Assembly: GCA_027069135.1 (NCBI GenBank)
Contig: JALXFE010000596.1
Coordinates: forward strand, 1 to 35,493
Reading direction: 5' to 3'
DNA length: 35,493 nt
From: Thermoanaerobaculia bacterium
GTDB lineage: Bacteria; Acidobacteriota; Thermoanaerobaculia; Multivoradales; JAHZIX01
The translations under genes were made by a program, and so were the position numbers. Of the stretch, positions 8,657 through 17,038 are shown one piece after another (position 1 is the first letter of the stretch; the number at the start of each line of letters is the position of its first letter). Under the pieces are notes generated by a model that was not told the origin of the DNA, did no database searches, and saw nothing but the letters and a program-made list of their open reading frames with translations.

Positions 8657-10606
8657 ATGGCCGCAAGAACCCGAACCATGCAGTTCAAGGCCGAGACCAA
8701 GCAGCTGCTGGACCTGATGATCCACTCCTTATACACGAATAAGGAGATTTTCCTCCGGGAGCTGATTTCTAATGCCTCCGACGCCCTGGACCGCCTCCGT
8801 TTCGAAGCGCTGACGAATTCCGACCTGGTGGATGGCGACGACACCTACGAGATCCGCCTGGAAACCGATCCGGAAGCCCGAACCCTAACCATTCACGACA
8901 ACGGCATCGGTATGAGCCGGGAAGAAGTGATCGCGAATATCGGAACCATCGCCCGCTCCGGTACCCGAGAAATGGTCGAGAAGCTGAAGGCCACCGAGTC
9001 CAAAGAGGCGGCCGCCCAGCTCATCGGTCAATTCGGCGTCGGCTTCTACTCGTCTTTTATGGCCGCGGATTCCGTGAGCCTGGTGACCCGCCGGGCCGGA
9101 GAAGAAAGCGCCACCTATTGGGAGTCCGACGGCGGCGGAAAATTCAAGATCCGTGACGCCGAACGCGCCTCCCGGGGCACCTCCATCACCCTCCACCTCA
9201 AAAGCGAGGATAAAGACAACGGCATCGAGGATTTCACCGACCAATGGGTGATCAGTCGAATCGTTCGCCGCTACTCGGACTTCGTCTCCTACCCCATCAA
9301 ATTTCGAGCGGAACGAGAGGAAGTCGAGAAGGACGAAGACGGCAAGCCCAAGGAGGGGGGCAAGACGGAAACCATCGTCGAGGACAAGACCCTCAATTCC
9401 ATGAAGCCGATCTGGACCCGCCCGGAGTCGGAGGTCAAGGAAGAGGAATACAACGAGTTCTATAAGCATATTTCCCACGATTGGAATGAGCCCATGCGCC
9501 ATATGGCGTTCCGCGCCGAGGGCCGCATCGAGTACCAGACGTTGCTCTTCATTCCCTCCGTGCCCGCTCATGACCTCTACTACCACGGCCACGAGTACGG
9601 CCTTCAGCTTTACGTTCGCCGGGTCATGATCATGGATAAATGCCAGGACCTCATCCCTCGCTACCTCCGCTTCATGAAGGGCGTCGTGGACTCCTCGGAC
9701 CTGCCCTTGAACATCTCTCGGCAACGCCTTCAGGAAGACCGTCATATCAGTCAGATCCGCCGCTGGATCACCAAGAAGGTGCTGGATTCCCTCACCGCCA
9801 TACAGAAGGACGAGCCGGAGGAGTACCTGAAGCTATGGGAGGCTTTTGGCCGAGCCATCAAAGAGGGCATCGGCTCGGACTGGGACAACAAAGACAAGAT
9901 CGTCTCCCTGTTGCTCTTTCAGTCTTCCGCCGATCCGGAAAAGCTCACGACCCTGGCGGAATACGTCGAGCGGATGGGCGAAGAACAGAAGGAGATTTAC
10001 TACCTCACGGGCGAGTCCCGCGCGGTGGTCGAAAACTCCCCCCATCTCGAGGCCTTCAAGGCTCAGGAAATCGAAGTCCTCTTTCTGGTGGACCCGGTCG
10101 ACGAGCTGATGGTCCAATCCCTCACCGACTACGAGGGCAAATCCCTCAAGAACGTCTGGAAGGGTGAAGTGGAGCTCGGATCCGAGGAAGAGCGGGAGGA
10201 GAAGAAGAAGAACCTGGAGACGCAGCAGGAGGAGCTCAAGGATCTCCTGGAGAGCCTCCAAAAACGCCTCGACGATCACGTCAAACACGTACGGCTGACC
10301 AACCGCCTGACGGACTCCCCGGTCTGCCTGGTGGGAGCCGACCACGACTACAGCCCACAGATGGAAAAACTCCTCCAGATGGGCAAGGGGGCCGGTCCGA
10401 AGCAGCGCCACATTCTGGAGCTCAACCCGGATCACCCCATTCTCAAGAAACTGCGGGAGCGCTTCGAGGCCGACAAGGAAGACCCCGCCCTCGACGAGTA
10501 CGCCCAGCTGCTCTTCGGCTACGGCAAGATCGCCGAAGGCTCCGAATTGGAAGACCCGGTCGCCTTCAACAAGGCGATGGCCGGCTTGATGGCCCGGGGG
10601 TTGTAG
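8657..10606 (+). CDS. htpG: Molecular chaperone HtpG (bacterial Hsp90)
   Basis: HtpG is a cytosolic ATP-dependent dimeric chaperone. The 649-residue protein contains all GHKL-type ATP-site motifs: NKEIFLRELISNASDAL near residue 30, DNGIGMSREE near 85, IGTIARSGT near 100, and GQFGVGFYSSF near 127. The middle domain follows, with LPLNISRQRLQE, and then a C-terminal dimerisation domain (TDSPVCLV, ARILELNP-type block, LLFGYGKIAEGSEL). A Lys/Glu-rich charged linker lies near residues 220-245. I chose the ATG at 8657 because GAGGAG lies 11 nt upstream at 8641. No CIRCE element or clear heat-shock promoter was found in the preceding 190 nt. A strong terminator follows. Confidence 0.97.
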   Translation: MAARTRTMQFKAETKQLLDLMIHSLYTNKEIFLRELISNASDALDRLRFEALTNSDLVDGDDTYEIRLETDPEARTLTIHDNGIGMSREEVIANIGTIARSGTREMVEKLKATESKEAAAQLIGQFGVGFYSSFMAADSVSLVTRRAGEESATYWESDGGGKFKIRDAERASRGTSITLHLKSEDKDNGIEDFTDQWVISRIVRRYSDFVSYPIKFRAEREEVEKDEDGKPKEGGKTETIVEDKTLNSMKPIWTRPESEVKEEEYNEFYKHISHDWNEPMRHMAFRAEGRIEYQTLLFIPSVPAHDLYYHGHEYGLQLYVRRVMIMDKCQDLIPRYLRFMKGVVDSSDLPLNISRQRLQEDRHISQIRRWITKKVLDSLTAIQKDEPEEYLKLWEAFGRAIKEGIGSDWDNKDKIVSLLLFQSSADPEKLTTLAEYVERMGEEQKEIYYLTGESRAVVENSPHLEAFKAQEIEVLFLVDPVDELMVQSLTDYEGKSLKNVWKGEVELGSEEEREEKKKNLETQQEELKDLLESLQKRLDDHVKHVRLTNRLTDSPVCLVGADHDYSPQMEKLLQMGKGAGPKQRHILELNPDHPILKKLRERFEADKEDPALDEYAQLLFGYGKIAEGSELEDPVAFNKAMAGLMARGL

Positions 10607-10643
10607 AGGACTTAAGGCCTCTGACTCAGACGCCCACAAGCAA

Positions 10644-10684
10644 GAATCCCCGGGAAGGCATCGCCCCCCGGGGATTCGCCGTTT
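10644..10684 (+). terminator. Intrinsic terminator after htpG
   Basis: GAATCCCCGGG (10644-10654) and CCCGGGGATTC (10667-10677) form a perfect 11-bp stem with a 12-nt loop, followed by GCCGTTTT. It separates htpG from the convergent sufE-like gene. No T-run is present for minus-strand transcription. Confidence 0.8.
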
Positions 10685-10715
10685 TCAGAAACCGGCCCGA
10701 CTTCGCCACGGGTGG

Positions 10716-11159
10716 TTAGGCCGAGCCCTGCGCTTTCTTGGCCAAGGAGCTGACGGCGGTGACCATTCCCATGAGGCCCATGCTTTTGCCCATGGAAAGC
10801 TCGCGGCCGAAGATGTCGTAGACCAGGTCGCTCGAGAGGTTGACGACCTGCTCCACCGGAGCCCCGGAGAGCCCTTCCTCGAGAATCACCGCCAAGGACA
10901 TGGCGGAGACTCCCTGCGGATTCTCCACCCCAAAATGAAATTTCAGAGTTCCGTCATCTTTGGGCACCGCCCAGACGTAGGCCTCGGACTCGCACGCTTT
11001 GACGCGGTGCTCCTCCGGATAGGGCCGGGTCGCAATCTCTTCCGGCACCGGCCGGAACCGGTCGGAAAGAGAGATCAGCGCCTCGATGCGGTCCATTCGA
11101 TCCGGCATCAGGGCCAGGGTATCGAGGATGTCTTGAAGCTTCTCCGGCACTTGCGCCAT
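10716..11159 (-). CDS. sufE: SufE-family sulfur-acceptor protein
   Basis: SufE proteins accept persulfide sulfur on a conserved Cys and pass it to Fe-S cluster assembly. The 147-residue protein carries the family core with FRPVPEEIATRPYPEEHRV followed by KACESEAYVW, where Cys56 is the expected sulfur carrier. The usual GCQSxVW loop is here ACESEAYVW, two residues longer. The SLAVILEEGLSGA segment also fits the fold. The C-terminus is Met/Gly-rich (MGKSMGLMGMV). It follows a two-domain sulfurtransferase by 23 nt on the same strand and no SufS desulfurase is present, so the rhodanese may be its sulfur donor (inference). The Shine-Dalgarno is weak, suggesting coupled translation. Confidence 0.85.
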   Translation of the reverse strand: MAQVPEKLQDILDTLALMPDRMDRIEALISLSDRFRPVPEEIATRPYPEEHRVKACESEAYVWAVPKDDGTLKFHFGVENPQGVSAMSLAVILEEGLSGAPVEQVVNLSSDLVYDIFGRELSMGKSMGLMGMVTAVSSLAKKAQGSA

Positions 11160-11182
11160 GGCTCGTTATCCCTATCCCAGGA

Positions 11183-12046
11183 TTATCTCTCGACCGGGAC
11201 ATCGACGAGATTCCCCCACTCTGTCCAGCTACCGTCGTAGTTGCGAACCCTAGGGTAGCCCAGGAGATGAGTCAGAACGAACCAGGTGTGGGAGCTGCGC
11301 TCGCCGATCCGGCAATAGGCGATGACGTCGTCCTCTGCCTTGAGCCCTTTTTCTCCTTCGTAGATGGACCGTAGCTCCTCGGCGGTCTTGAAGGTTCCGT
11401 CTACCGGGTTGATGGCTCGCGCCCAGGGGACGCTGTGGGCTCCCGGGATGTGTCCGCCCCGCAAAGCACCCTCGTTGGGGTAGTCCGGCATGTGCAGGCG
11501 TTCTCCGCTGTACTCCTCCGGGCTGCGCACATCCACCAAAGGTCCGCGGGCCTCGAGATGGCTCAGTACGGCGTCCCGGTAGGCACGAATCTTGGAATCA
11601 TCCCGGGGCGGTGCCTCGTAGGCCGTCTCGGCATAGGAAGATATCTCCCGGGTAAGCTCCCGCTGCTCTCTTTGCCACTTCAGCCGCCCGCCGTCCATCA
11701 CCTTGGCGTTGCTGTGGCCGAAGAGTTGAAAGACCCAAAAAGCGTAGGTCGCCCACCAGTTGTTCTTGTCACCGTAGAACACCACGAGGGTGTCCTGGGC
11801 GGCACCGATACGGCGCATGAGGGCTTGAAAACCCTCCTGCCCCAGGTAGTCGCGTCGTATGGGATCGTTGAGGTCCCGGGTCCAATCAACCTCCACGGCG
11901 CCCGGGATATGGCCGGAGGAATAGAGAAGAGGGTCCTCGTTGGACTCGATGATCCGCACTGCCGGATCGTCGAGGTGTTGGGCGACCCATTCGGTAGACA
12001 CGAGGGAATCCGGATTGGCGTAGCCTCGGGCAGCGATCTCAGTCAT
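11183..12046 (-). CDS. Thiosulfate sulfurtransferase, tandem rhodanese
   Basis: The 287-residue protein has two rhodanese domains. The first (about residues 15-130, with [14 protein letters not shown] and [17 protein letters not shown]) lacks a catalytic Cys. The second (about 155-285) has the active-site loop [14 protein letters not shown], with Cys245 as sulfur carrier; this CRIGERS loop is typical of the mycobacterial CysA2-like thiosulfate sulfurtransferases. It transfers sulfane sulfur from thiosulfate to an acceptor. I chose the ATG at 12046 because AAGGAG is 8 nt upstream; the frame extends 20 codons further but without support. The sufE-like gene lies directly downstream. Confidence 0.92.
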   Translation of the reverse strand: MTEIAARGYANPDSLVSTEWVAQHLDDPAVRIIESNEDPLLYSSGHIPGAVEVDWTRDLNDPIRRDYLGQEGFQALMRRIGAAQDTLVVFYGDKNNWWATYAFWVFQLFGHSNAKVMDGGRLKWQREQRELTREISSYAETAYEAPPRDDSKIRAYRDAVLSHLEARGPLVDVRSPEEYSGERLHMPDYPNEGALRGGHIPGAHSVPWARAINPVDGTFKTAEELRSIYEGEKGLKAEDDVIAYCRIGERSSHTWFVLTHLLGYPRVRNYDGSWTEWGNLVDVPVER

Positions 12047-12107
12047 GGCGAAGCTCCTTACATCACAGCAGAGGGGGGTAACGGGATAGGCGACTAATAA
12101 GGTCACA

Positions 12108-12113
12108 ATTATA
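12108..12113 (-). promoter_or_regulatory. -10 element of the sulfurtransferase-sufE unit
   Basis: A perfect TATAAT on the minus strand, 62 nt before the sulfurtransferase ATG. No good -35 hexamer is seen at 16-18 nt, so this is a candidate only. The rest of the 264-nt divergent region (12047-12310) shows no further clear signal. Confidence 0.4.
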
Positions 12114-12310
12114 CCTCAAGAGGCCCAAAAAAGGTGGATGGGTGAGCCGTAGAATGACAGAAGATCTGAGACTCGTTGCGTCGCGGACCTGCCACGATTT
12201 CGCCGAGGAGGTTATTATTGAATCCGAGGTGCATGCTGGGCAGTATTTACTACCGGAGCAGGAGAACCGCTGCCCAGCCCTTTTTGTTAAGAGCCACCTA
12301 AGGGGATCCG

Positions 12311-13126
12311 ATGGAGACACTTCCTCAGAGCCTTGACCGAGACTTGGATGGGGCCAACTATCCGCGGAATCTTGAATCCTTGCCGGATTGTGCTTTCGAG
12401 CAGGGGCGCTACTCTCTGAGATTCGCCCAAGATGGCGCTCAATTGGATCGCGTCCTGCGCCTGCGGTACCAGGTCTTCAACCTCGAGCTCCGAGAAGGCC
12501 TGGAAGCGTCCCAAGCTACCGGTCTGGACCGAGACGAATTCGATGCCGTCTGCCACCACCTCATGGTCATCGACGGCACCAGCGGGGAGATTGTCGGCAC
12601 CTATCGGCTCCAGACCAGCGCCATGGCGGCTCGCCACCTCGGGTTCTACTCCGCCGGCGAATTCGATGTGGACGCCCTCCCGCCGGAGGTTCGGGACAAC
12701 GCCGTGGAGTTGGGCCGAGCCTGCATCAGCCTGGCCCACCGCAACCGCCAGGTGCTCTTTCTCCTTTGGCGGGGCCTTGCGGCCTACGTCATCCACAACC
12801 GCGCCCAATGCTTTTTCGGATGCTCCTCTCTGACCGGCCAGGATCCCCGCGATGGTCGATCCATGCTGGAGCTTCTCAAGGCTCGCGGGGATGTCCACCC
12901 GACCTTCAACGTTCCGCCTCTGCCCGGCTTCGAGTGCGTCGTTCCGGTGGGCTCAGATCCTCTGCCGGAAGTGGAGATCCCCCCGCTTTTTCGCACCTAC
13001 CTACGCTACGGAGCCAAGGTCTGCGGGGAGCCGGCGATCGACCGGAAGTTCAAGACCATAGATTTCTTCATGCTCTTCGAGTTGGCCGGACTCGACACCC
13101 GAACGTTTCGCCTATTCTTCGAGTAA
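12311..13126 (+). CDS. olsB: OlsB-like N-acyltransferase (ornithine lipid synthesis, first step)
   Basis: The 271-residue protein belongs to the GNAT-related family of OlsB, which attaches a 3-hydroxyacyl chain to the alpha-amino group of ornithine to give lyso-ornithine lipid. The family pattern is present in order: LRLRYQVFNLELREG, an acidic DRDEFDAVCHHLMVID block, GEIVGTYRLQT, GFYSAGEFD, then ELGRACISLAHRNRQ and LLWRGLAAYV with CFFGCSSL. AAGGGG precedes the ATG. The gene is followed 6 nt later by a PlsC-type acyltransferase, the usual OlsA partner. The pair makes ornithine-lipid synthesis likely, although the amino-acid substrate (ornithine, lysine, glutamine or glycine) cannot be told from the sequence. 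Confidence 0.85.
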   Translation: METLPQSLDRDLDGANYPRNLESLPDCAFEQGRYSLRFAQDGAQLDRVLRLRYQVFNLELREGLEASQATGLDRDEFDAVCHHLMVIDGTSGEIVGTYRLQTSAMAARHLGFYSAGEFDVDALPPEVRDNAVELGRACISLAHRNRQVLFLLWRGLAAYVIHNRAQCFFGCSSLTGQDPRDGRSMLELLKARGDVHPTFNVPPLPGFECVVPVGSDPLPEVEIPPLFRTYLRYGAKVCGEPAIDRKFKTIDFFMLFELAGLDTRTFRLFFE

Positions 13127-13132
13127 GCTCAG

Positions 13133-13906
13133 ATGATGCCCAGCCTGCGAGCCGCCCTCAGAATTCCGCTCGCCATGACCTACACCCTCTTGGCATGGTT
13201 CGCCGTACTCACCGGAAGAGTCCTCTTTCCCACGAAGGGACCTCGCCAATGGCGATGGATCCGAGGGGTCTACCGCCGCTGGGGCCGAGGGATGGCGAGG
13301 ATTCTCGGCGTCCGCACGACGGTAGACGGCAGCCCTCCGAGCTCCCCCTTCCTGCTGGTGAGCAACCACCAAACCTACCTCGATATCTTCATCCTCTCGG
13401 GTCATGCGGATTGCACCTTCGTGGCCAAGGCAGACATCCTGAAATGGCCGATCTTCGGCCGTGTGTGCAAGAGCGTCGACACCGTCTTCATCAATCGTGA
13501 ACAACGTCGCGACGTCGTCCGGGCCGGCCAGCATATGAGTGAGGTGCTCAAGGAGGGGCGTGGGGTCACCCTTTTCGCGGAGGGTACGACCTCCGTGGGA
13601 GAGACCGTCCTACCCCTCAAGACCTCTCTCTTGGCGGGGGCTGCGGCCATGGCGATACCGGTGCATTATGCGACGGTCAGCTATCGCACCCGGGACGGCG
13701 CCCCACCGGCTCGAGAGGTCGTCAGCTGGGTCGGTGACGACAGCCTGGCGCCTCACCTCTGGAGACTCGCCCGGCTGCGAAAAATCTATGCTACCGTCTC
13801 CTTCGGCGAGAAACCGATCCAAGATACAGACCGCAAGAAACTGGCGCAGCGCCTGCGGGATTCGATGCTTGCCAGCTATACCCCCGAGGCCCTCACGGAG
13901 GAATGA
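13133..13906 (+). CDS. olsA: PlsC/OlsA-like 1-acyl-glycerol-3-phosphate (lyso-lipid) acyltransferase
   Basis: The 257-residue protein starts with a hydrophobic membrane anchor (about residues 8-32). It has the four acyltransferase blocks of the PlsC family: SNHQTYLD (His79 and Asp84 of HX4D), VDTVFINRE, FAEGTTS (149-154, where the usual FPEGTRS has Ala and Thr changes) and IPVHYATV. Such enzymes O-acylate lysophosphatidate or, as OlsA, lyso-ornithine lipid. Its position 6 nt behind the OlsB-like gene favours the OlsA role. The stop codon overlaps the next gene by 4 nt, indicating translational coupling. Confidence 0.85.
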   Translation: MMPSLRAALRIPLAMTYTLLAWFAVLTGRVLFPTKGPRQWRWIRGVYRRWGRGMARILGVRTTVDGSPPSSPFLLVSNHQTYLDIFILSGHADCTFVAKADILKWPIFGRVCKSVDTVFINREQRRDVVRAGQHMSEVLKEGRGVTLFAEGTTSVGETVLPLKTSLLAGAAAMAIPVHYATVSYRTRDGAPPAREVVSWVGDDSLAPHLWRLARLRKIYATVSFGEKPIQDTDRKKLAQRLRDSMLASYTPEALTEE

Positions 13907-14442
13907 TGTACGCCACACGAGCACTGACGGCCCAGAACATCGAGTTTCTGCGCCGGGGTCGAGAATTGATTCAAGACCTCACCGACGAGCTGTACCGGGA
14001 GGCTGCTCCCCCTTTGGGCAAGAGCGGCGTTGGCTGCCATTTTCGCCACTGCCTGGATTTCTATTCCTGCTTTGCCGAAGGACTACCTCAGGGGCGTATC
14101 GACTACGACCTCCGAAATCGGGATTCCGAAGTAGAAATCAGCCGTAGCAACGCCCTCAAAACCATCGACTCGATCATCGAAGTCCTCGAGAGTCTCGGCG
14201 ATGCGAAGGCGGAGCAGCCTCTGGAAGTCAGCATCGATTGCCCCGGTCAAGCCGCCGGAGGTCCTTTTTGGAGTCGTTCCACCCTCCTGCGGGAGCTCCA
14301 GATGCTCAGTGGTCATACAGTGCATCATTACGCCCTGATCGCCATGCTCCTACGAGCTCGGGGATTCGACCCGGGGACCGCCTTCGGCGTCGCCCCATCG
14401 ACCCTGACGTTTGAAAAACTCAGCGCTTCGTGCCCGGGTTAG
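13903..14442 (+). CDS. DinB-like putative metal-dependent protein
   Basis: The 179-residue product resembles the DinB/YfiT four-helix-bundle superfamily. It has VGCHFRHCLDFYSCFAEGL near residues 43-61, then DYDLRNRDSEVE, and a C-terminal SGHTVHHYALIAMLL near 135-149. The His residues of these two segments match the three-His metal site expected in the superfamily. DinB-like proteins include thiol transferases and enzymes of unknown function, so no reaction can be given. The ATG overlaps the olsA-like stop and follows GGAGG, placing it inside the lipid operon. Its own 3' end overlaps the next reading frame by 32 nt. Confidence 0.7.
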   Translation: MMYATRALTAQNIEFLRRGRELIQDLTDELYREAAPPLGKSGVGCHFRHCLDFYSCFAEGLPQGRIDYDLRNRDSEVEISRSNALKTIDSIIEVLESLGDAKAEQPLEVSIDCPGQAAGGPFWSRSTLLRELQMLSGHTVHHYALIAMLLRARGFDPGTAFGVAPSTLTFEKLSASCPG

Positions 14443-17038
14443 CGTCCCTTTGGCAAGAAAAAGAACTTGGTGGTTTCTCGGCTACCTCGCCGCCCTTGCC
14501 CTCTCCCACCTGATTCGAGCTCTGCCGTCTCCCCCGGGGGAGATTCCGGCCGGCGAGCGCCGTCTCGAGGTTCGGGAAGCGACGGCCGAGGGTCTGGGCC
14601 AAAGGGCGGTGACGGTGGCCTTCTCCGACAGCCTCGGAGACGCTCCTCCAGCGAGGACCGACGGCATTCCCGTGGTGCTCCTCCACGGGAGTCCCGGGAG
14701 TAAGAACGACTTCTCGGGAATCCTGCCTCACCTCTCCCCGGACCGCCGAATTCTCGTGCCGGATCTGCCGGGCTTCGGGGCCTCCAGCCGGGACGTCTCC
14801 GACTACTCCATCAGAGCCCACGCTCGCTATGTGTTGCAGCTCCTGGACCGCCAAGGAATCGAAGAGGCCCATTTCGTCGGCTTCAGCATGGGCGGAGGGG
14901 TCATCCTCAATATCCAGGATCTGGCCCCGCATCGGGTTCGGTCCCTGAGTCTGGTGGCCTCCATCGGCGTGCAAGAGCTGGAGTTGCTGGGGGACTACCA
15001 CTTGAACCACGCTCTTCACGCGCTGCAATTGGGAGGCCTTTGGCTGCTGGTGGAAGGAACCCCCCATTTCGGCGCATTGGACGACCTGATGCTTGGGGTT
15101 CCCTATGCTCGGAACTTCTTCGACACGGACCAGCGCCCCTTGCGGGAAATTCTTCAAGCCTACCCCGGCCCCATGCTCATCATCCACGGCCGCGACGACG
15201 TCCTGGTACCCTTCTCGGCAGCTCGGGAGCACCACCGCATCGTGCCGCAGAGCGAGTTGGAGATTCTGGACAAGAACCACTTCTTCGTGTTCACCGAGGG
15301 TCGCGATCTCGCCGTACGGCTCAGCCGCTTCTTCGCCAAAGTCGAATTCGGGGCTGCTCGAAGCCGCAGCCAAGCCGAGCCGCTACGCCGGGCCGCGGCC
15401 GATCGACCGTTTGACCCCGCGGCCATCCCTCCCTTCAACGGATTCAGCCTCGTCTTGGTGATGCTGGCGCTCGCCGCGGCGACCTTGGTCAGCGAAGACC
15501 TCACCTGCATCGGCGCTGGCTTGTTGGTCAGCGCCGGCCGATTGGGCCTGATCCCAGCCTCCGTCGCCTGCATTCTGGGGATCTACGCGGGAGATCTCCT
15601 GCTCTACGCCAGCGGCCGATGGTTGGGGAGGAAAGCCCTGAAGCGAAGGCCCTTCTCCTGGTTCCTGAGCTCCGAGGATGTCGAGCGCTCCTCCCAATGG
15701 TTTAACCGCAAAGGGCCGGCGATCATCCTGCTGAGTCGGTTTCTGCCCGGGACCCGCTTGCCGACGTACTTTGCCGCAGGAATGTTCCGTACCCGATTCT
15801 GGCGATTCTCATTCTTCTTCCTGCTGGCTGCGGTGATCTGGACGCCGATCCTGGTAGGCCTTTCGGCCTGGCTCGGCGCCGAGGCGCGGGGATGGGTCGA
15901 CGGGTTCGGTCGGTGGGCCTGGCTCGGCCTCGTGGGGATCGTCGCCCTCGTCCTCCTTCTCACCCGGGTCCTGCTGCCGGCCCTCTCCTACCGGGGCCGC
16001 CGCCTGCTGCGCGGGAAGCTCCATCGAGCCTTGCGCTGGGAGTATTGGCCACCCTTCATCCTCTACCCGCCCGTCGTCGCCTGGGTCTTGTGGCTCGGTA
16101 TGCGCTACCGAAGTCCCACGCTGTTTACGGCGAGCAATCCGGCGATTCCGGCGGGAGGCTTCATCGGCGAATCGAAGAGCCAAATCCTCAAGGGCCTGAG
16201 CGCGGCGGGAGATCTCGTCGCTCGCTGGGAGCTCCTCCCCGGTACTCTCTCGGCAGAGAAGAAATCCCAACTTGCGCAGAAGTTTCTCTCCCGTCACGGC
16301 CTGGACCTGCCCGTGGTGCTCAAGCCCGACGCCGGCCAACGGGGAGAAGGGGTTCACATCCTCAAGACTCACGAAGCACTGGAGACGGCCCTAAAGAGCT
16401 GCTCCGGGGATTGGATCCTTCAGGAATATATAGAAGGTCACGAGTTCGGCGTCTTCTACGTGCGCCTTCCCGAGGAAGACCGGGGCCGAGTTTTCTCCAT
16501 TACCAAGAAACGGTTCCCGGAAGTCCTAGGCGACGGCCGGCGGACGGTCGAAGAGCTGATCCTGGCGGATCCATCTCTCCTCGCCATGGCCCGCCACTAC
16601 CTTCGAGTCCAAGGCTCCCAACGATCGGTGATTCCGTCTGCCGGCCAGCGGCACCGGCTCGTGGAGCTCGGAACCCATTGCCGAGGAGCGCTATTCTTCG
16701 ACGGCCAGGCCCAACGGACCGACAAGATGGAAATGGCCTTCGAAACCGTGAGCCAGACCTTCGACGGCTTCTATTTCGGACGCTACGATGTCCGGACTCC
16801 CTCGTTGGAAAATTTTCGCGAAGGACGAGATTTCAAGATCCTCGAACTCAACGGCGTGACCTCCGAAGCGACCCACATCTACGACCCCGCTACTTCTCTA
16901 TTGGCTGCTTACGGGACGCTGTTTGAGCAATGGCGTCTAGCCTTCGAAATCGGCCGTCAGAATCGAGCCAACGGCGCGCGGCTGACTTCCATCGGCTCCC
17001 TGTTATTCCAGATCTTCCGCTACCGTAGCTCCGAATGA
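14411..17038 (+). CDS. Fusion protein: alpha/beta hydrolase + DedA/VTT membrane domain + ATP-grasp ligase
   Basis: This 875-residue protein joins three units. An N-terminal anchor helix (about 19-37) precedes an alpha/beta hydrolase (about 85-310) with oxyanion motif HGSPGS, nucleophile Ser159 in GFSMGGG, Asp262/263 in HGRDD and His290 in KNH. A DedA/VTT membrane domain follows (about 340-520), with SEDLTCIGAGLLVSAGRLG and SRFLPGTRLPTYFAAGM, and then one more helix (about 548-564). The last third (about 567-850) is an ATP-grasp domain with LFTASNPAIPAGGFIGESK, VVLKPDAGQRGEGV (Lys638), LQEYIEGHEFG and metal-site LELNG (812-814). The start is uncertain: TTG 14411 or TTG 14450 just after the DinB stop. 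Its place behind olsB-olsA suggests a lipid substrate. Likely a membrane enzyme that cleaves an ester or amide on one unit and ligates an amine on the other. Confidence 0.9.
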   Translation: MKNSALRARVSVPLARKRTWWFLGYLAALALSHLIRALPSPPGEIPAGERRLEVREATAEGLGQRAVTVAFSDSLGDAPPARTDGIPVVLLHGSPGSKNDFSGILPHLSPDRRILVPDLPGFGASSRDVSDYSIRAHARYVLQLLDRQGIEEAHFVGFSMGGGVILNIQDLAPHRVRSLSLVASIGVQELELLGDYHLNHALHALQLGGLWLLVEGTPHFGALDDLMLGVPYARNFFDTDQRPLREILQAYPGPMLIIHGRDDVLVPFSAAREHHRIVPQSELEILDKNHFFVFTEGRDLAVRLSRFFAKVEFGAARSRSQAEPLRRAAADRPFDPAAIPPFNGFSLVLVMLALAAATLVSEDLTCIGAGLLVSAGRLGLIPASVACILGIYAGDLLLYASGRWLGRKALKRRPFSWFLSSEDVERSSQWFNRKGPAIILLSRFLPGTRLPTYFAAGMFRTRFWRFSFFFLLAAVIWTPILVGLSAWLGAEARGWVDGFGRWAWLGLVGIVALVLLLTRVLLPALSYRGRRLLRGKLHRALRWEYWPPFILYPPVVAWVLWLGMRYRSPTLFTASNPAIPAGGFIGESKSQILKGLSAAGDLVARWELLPGTLSAEKKSQLAQKFLSRHGLDLPVVLKPDAGQRGEGVHILKTHEALETALKSCSGDWILQEYIEGHEFGVFYVRLPEEDRGRVFSITKKRFPEVLGDGRRTVEELILADPSLLAMARHYLRVQGSQRSVIPSAGQRHRLVELGTHCRGALFFDGQAQRTDKMEMAFETVSQTFDGFYFGRYDVRTPSLENFREGRDFKILELNGVTSEATHIYDPATSLLAAYGTLFEQWRLAFEIGRQNRANGARLTSIGSLLFQIFRYRSSE

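Noticed and set aside
12142-12336. 64-codon plus-strand frame in the divergent region before the olsB-like gene
   Set aside because: It has a GTG or internal ATG start without a Shine-Dalgarno, overlaps the olsB-like start and shows no family pattern.
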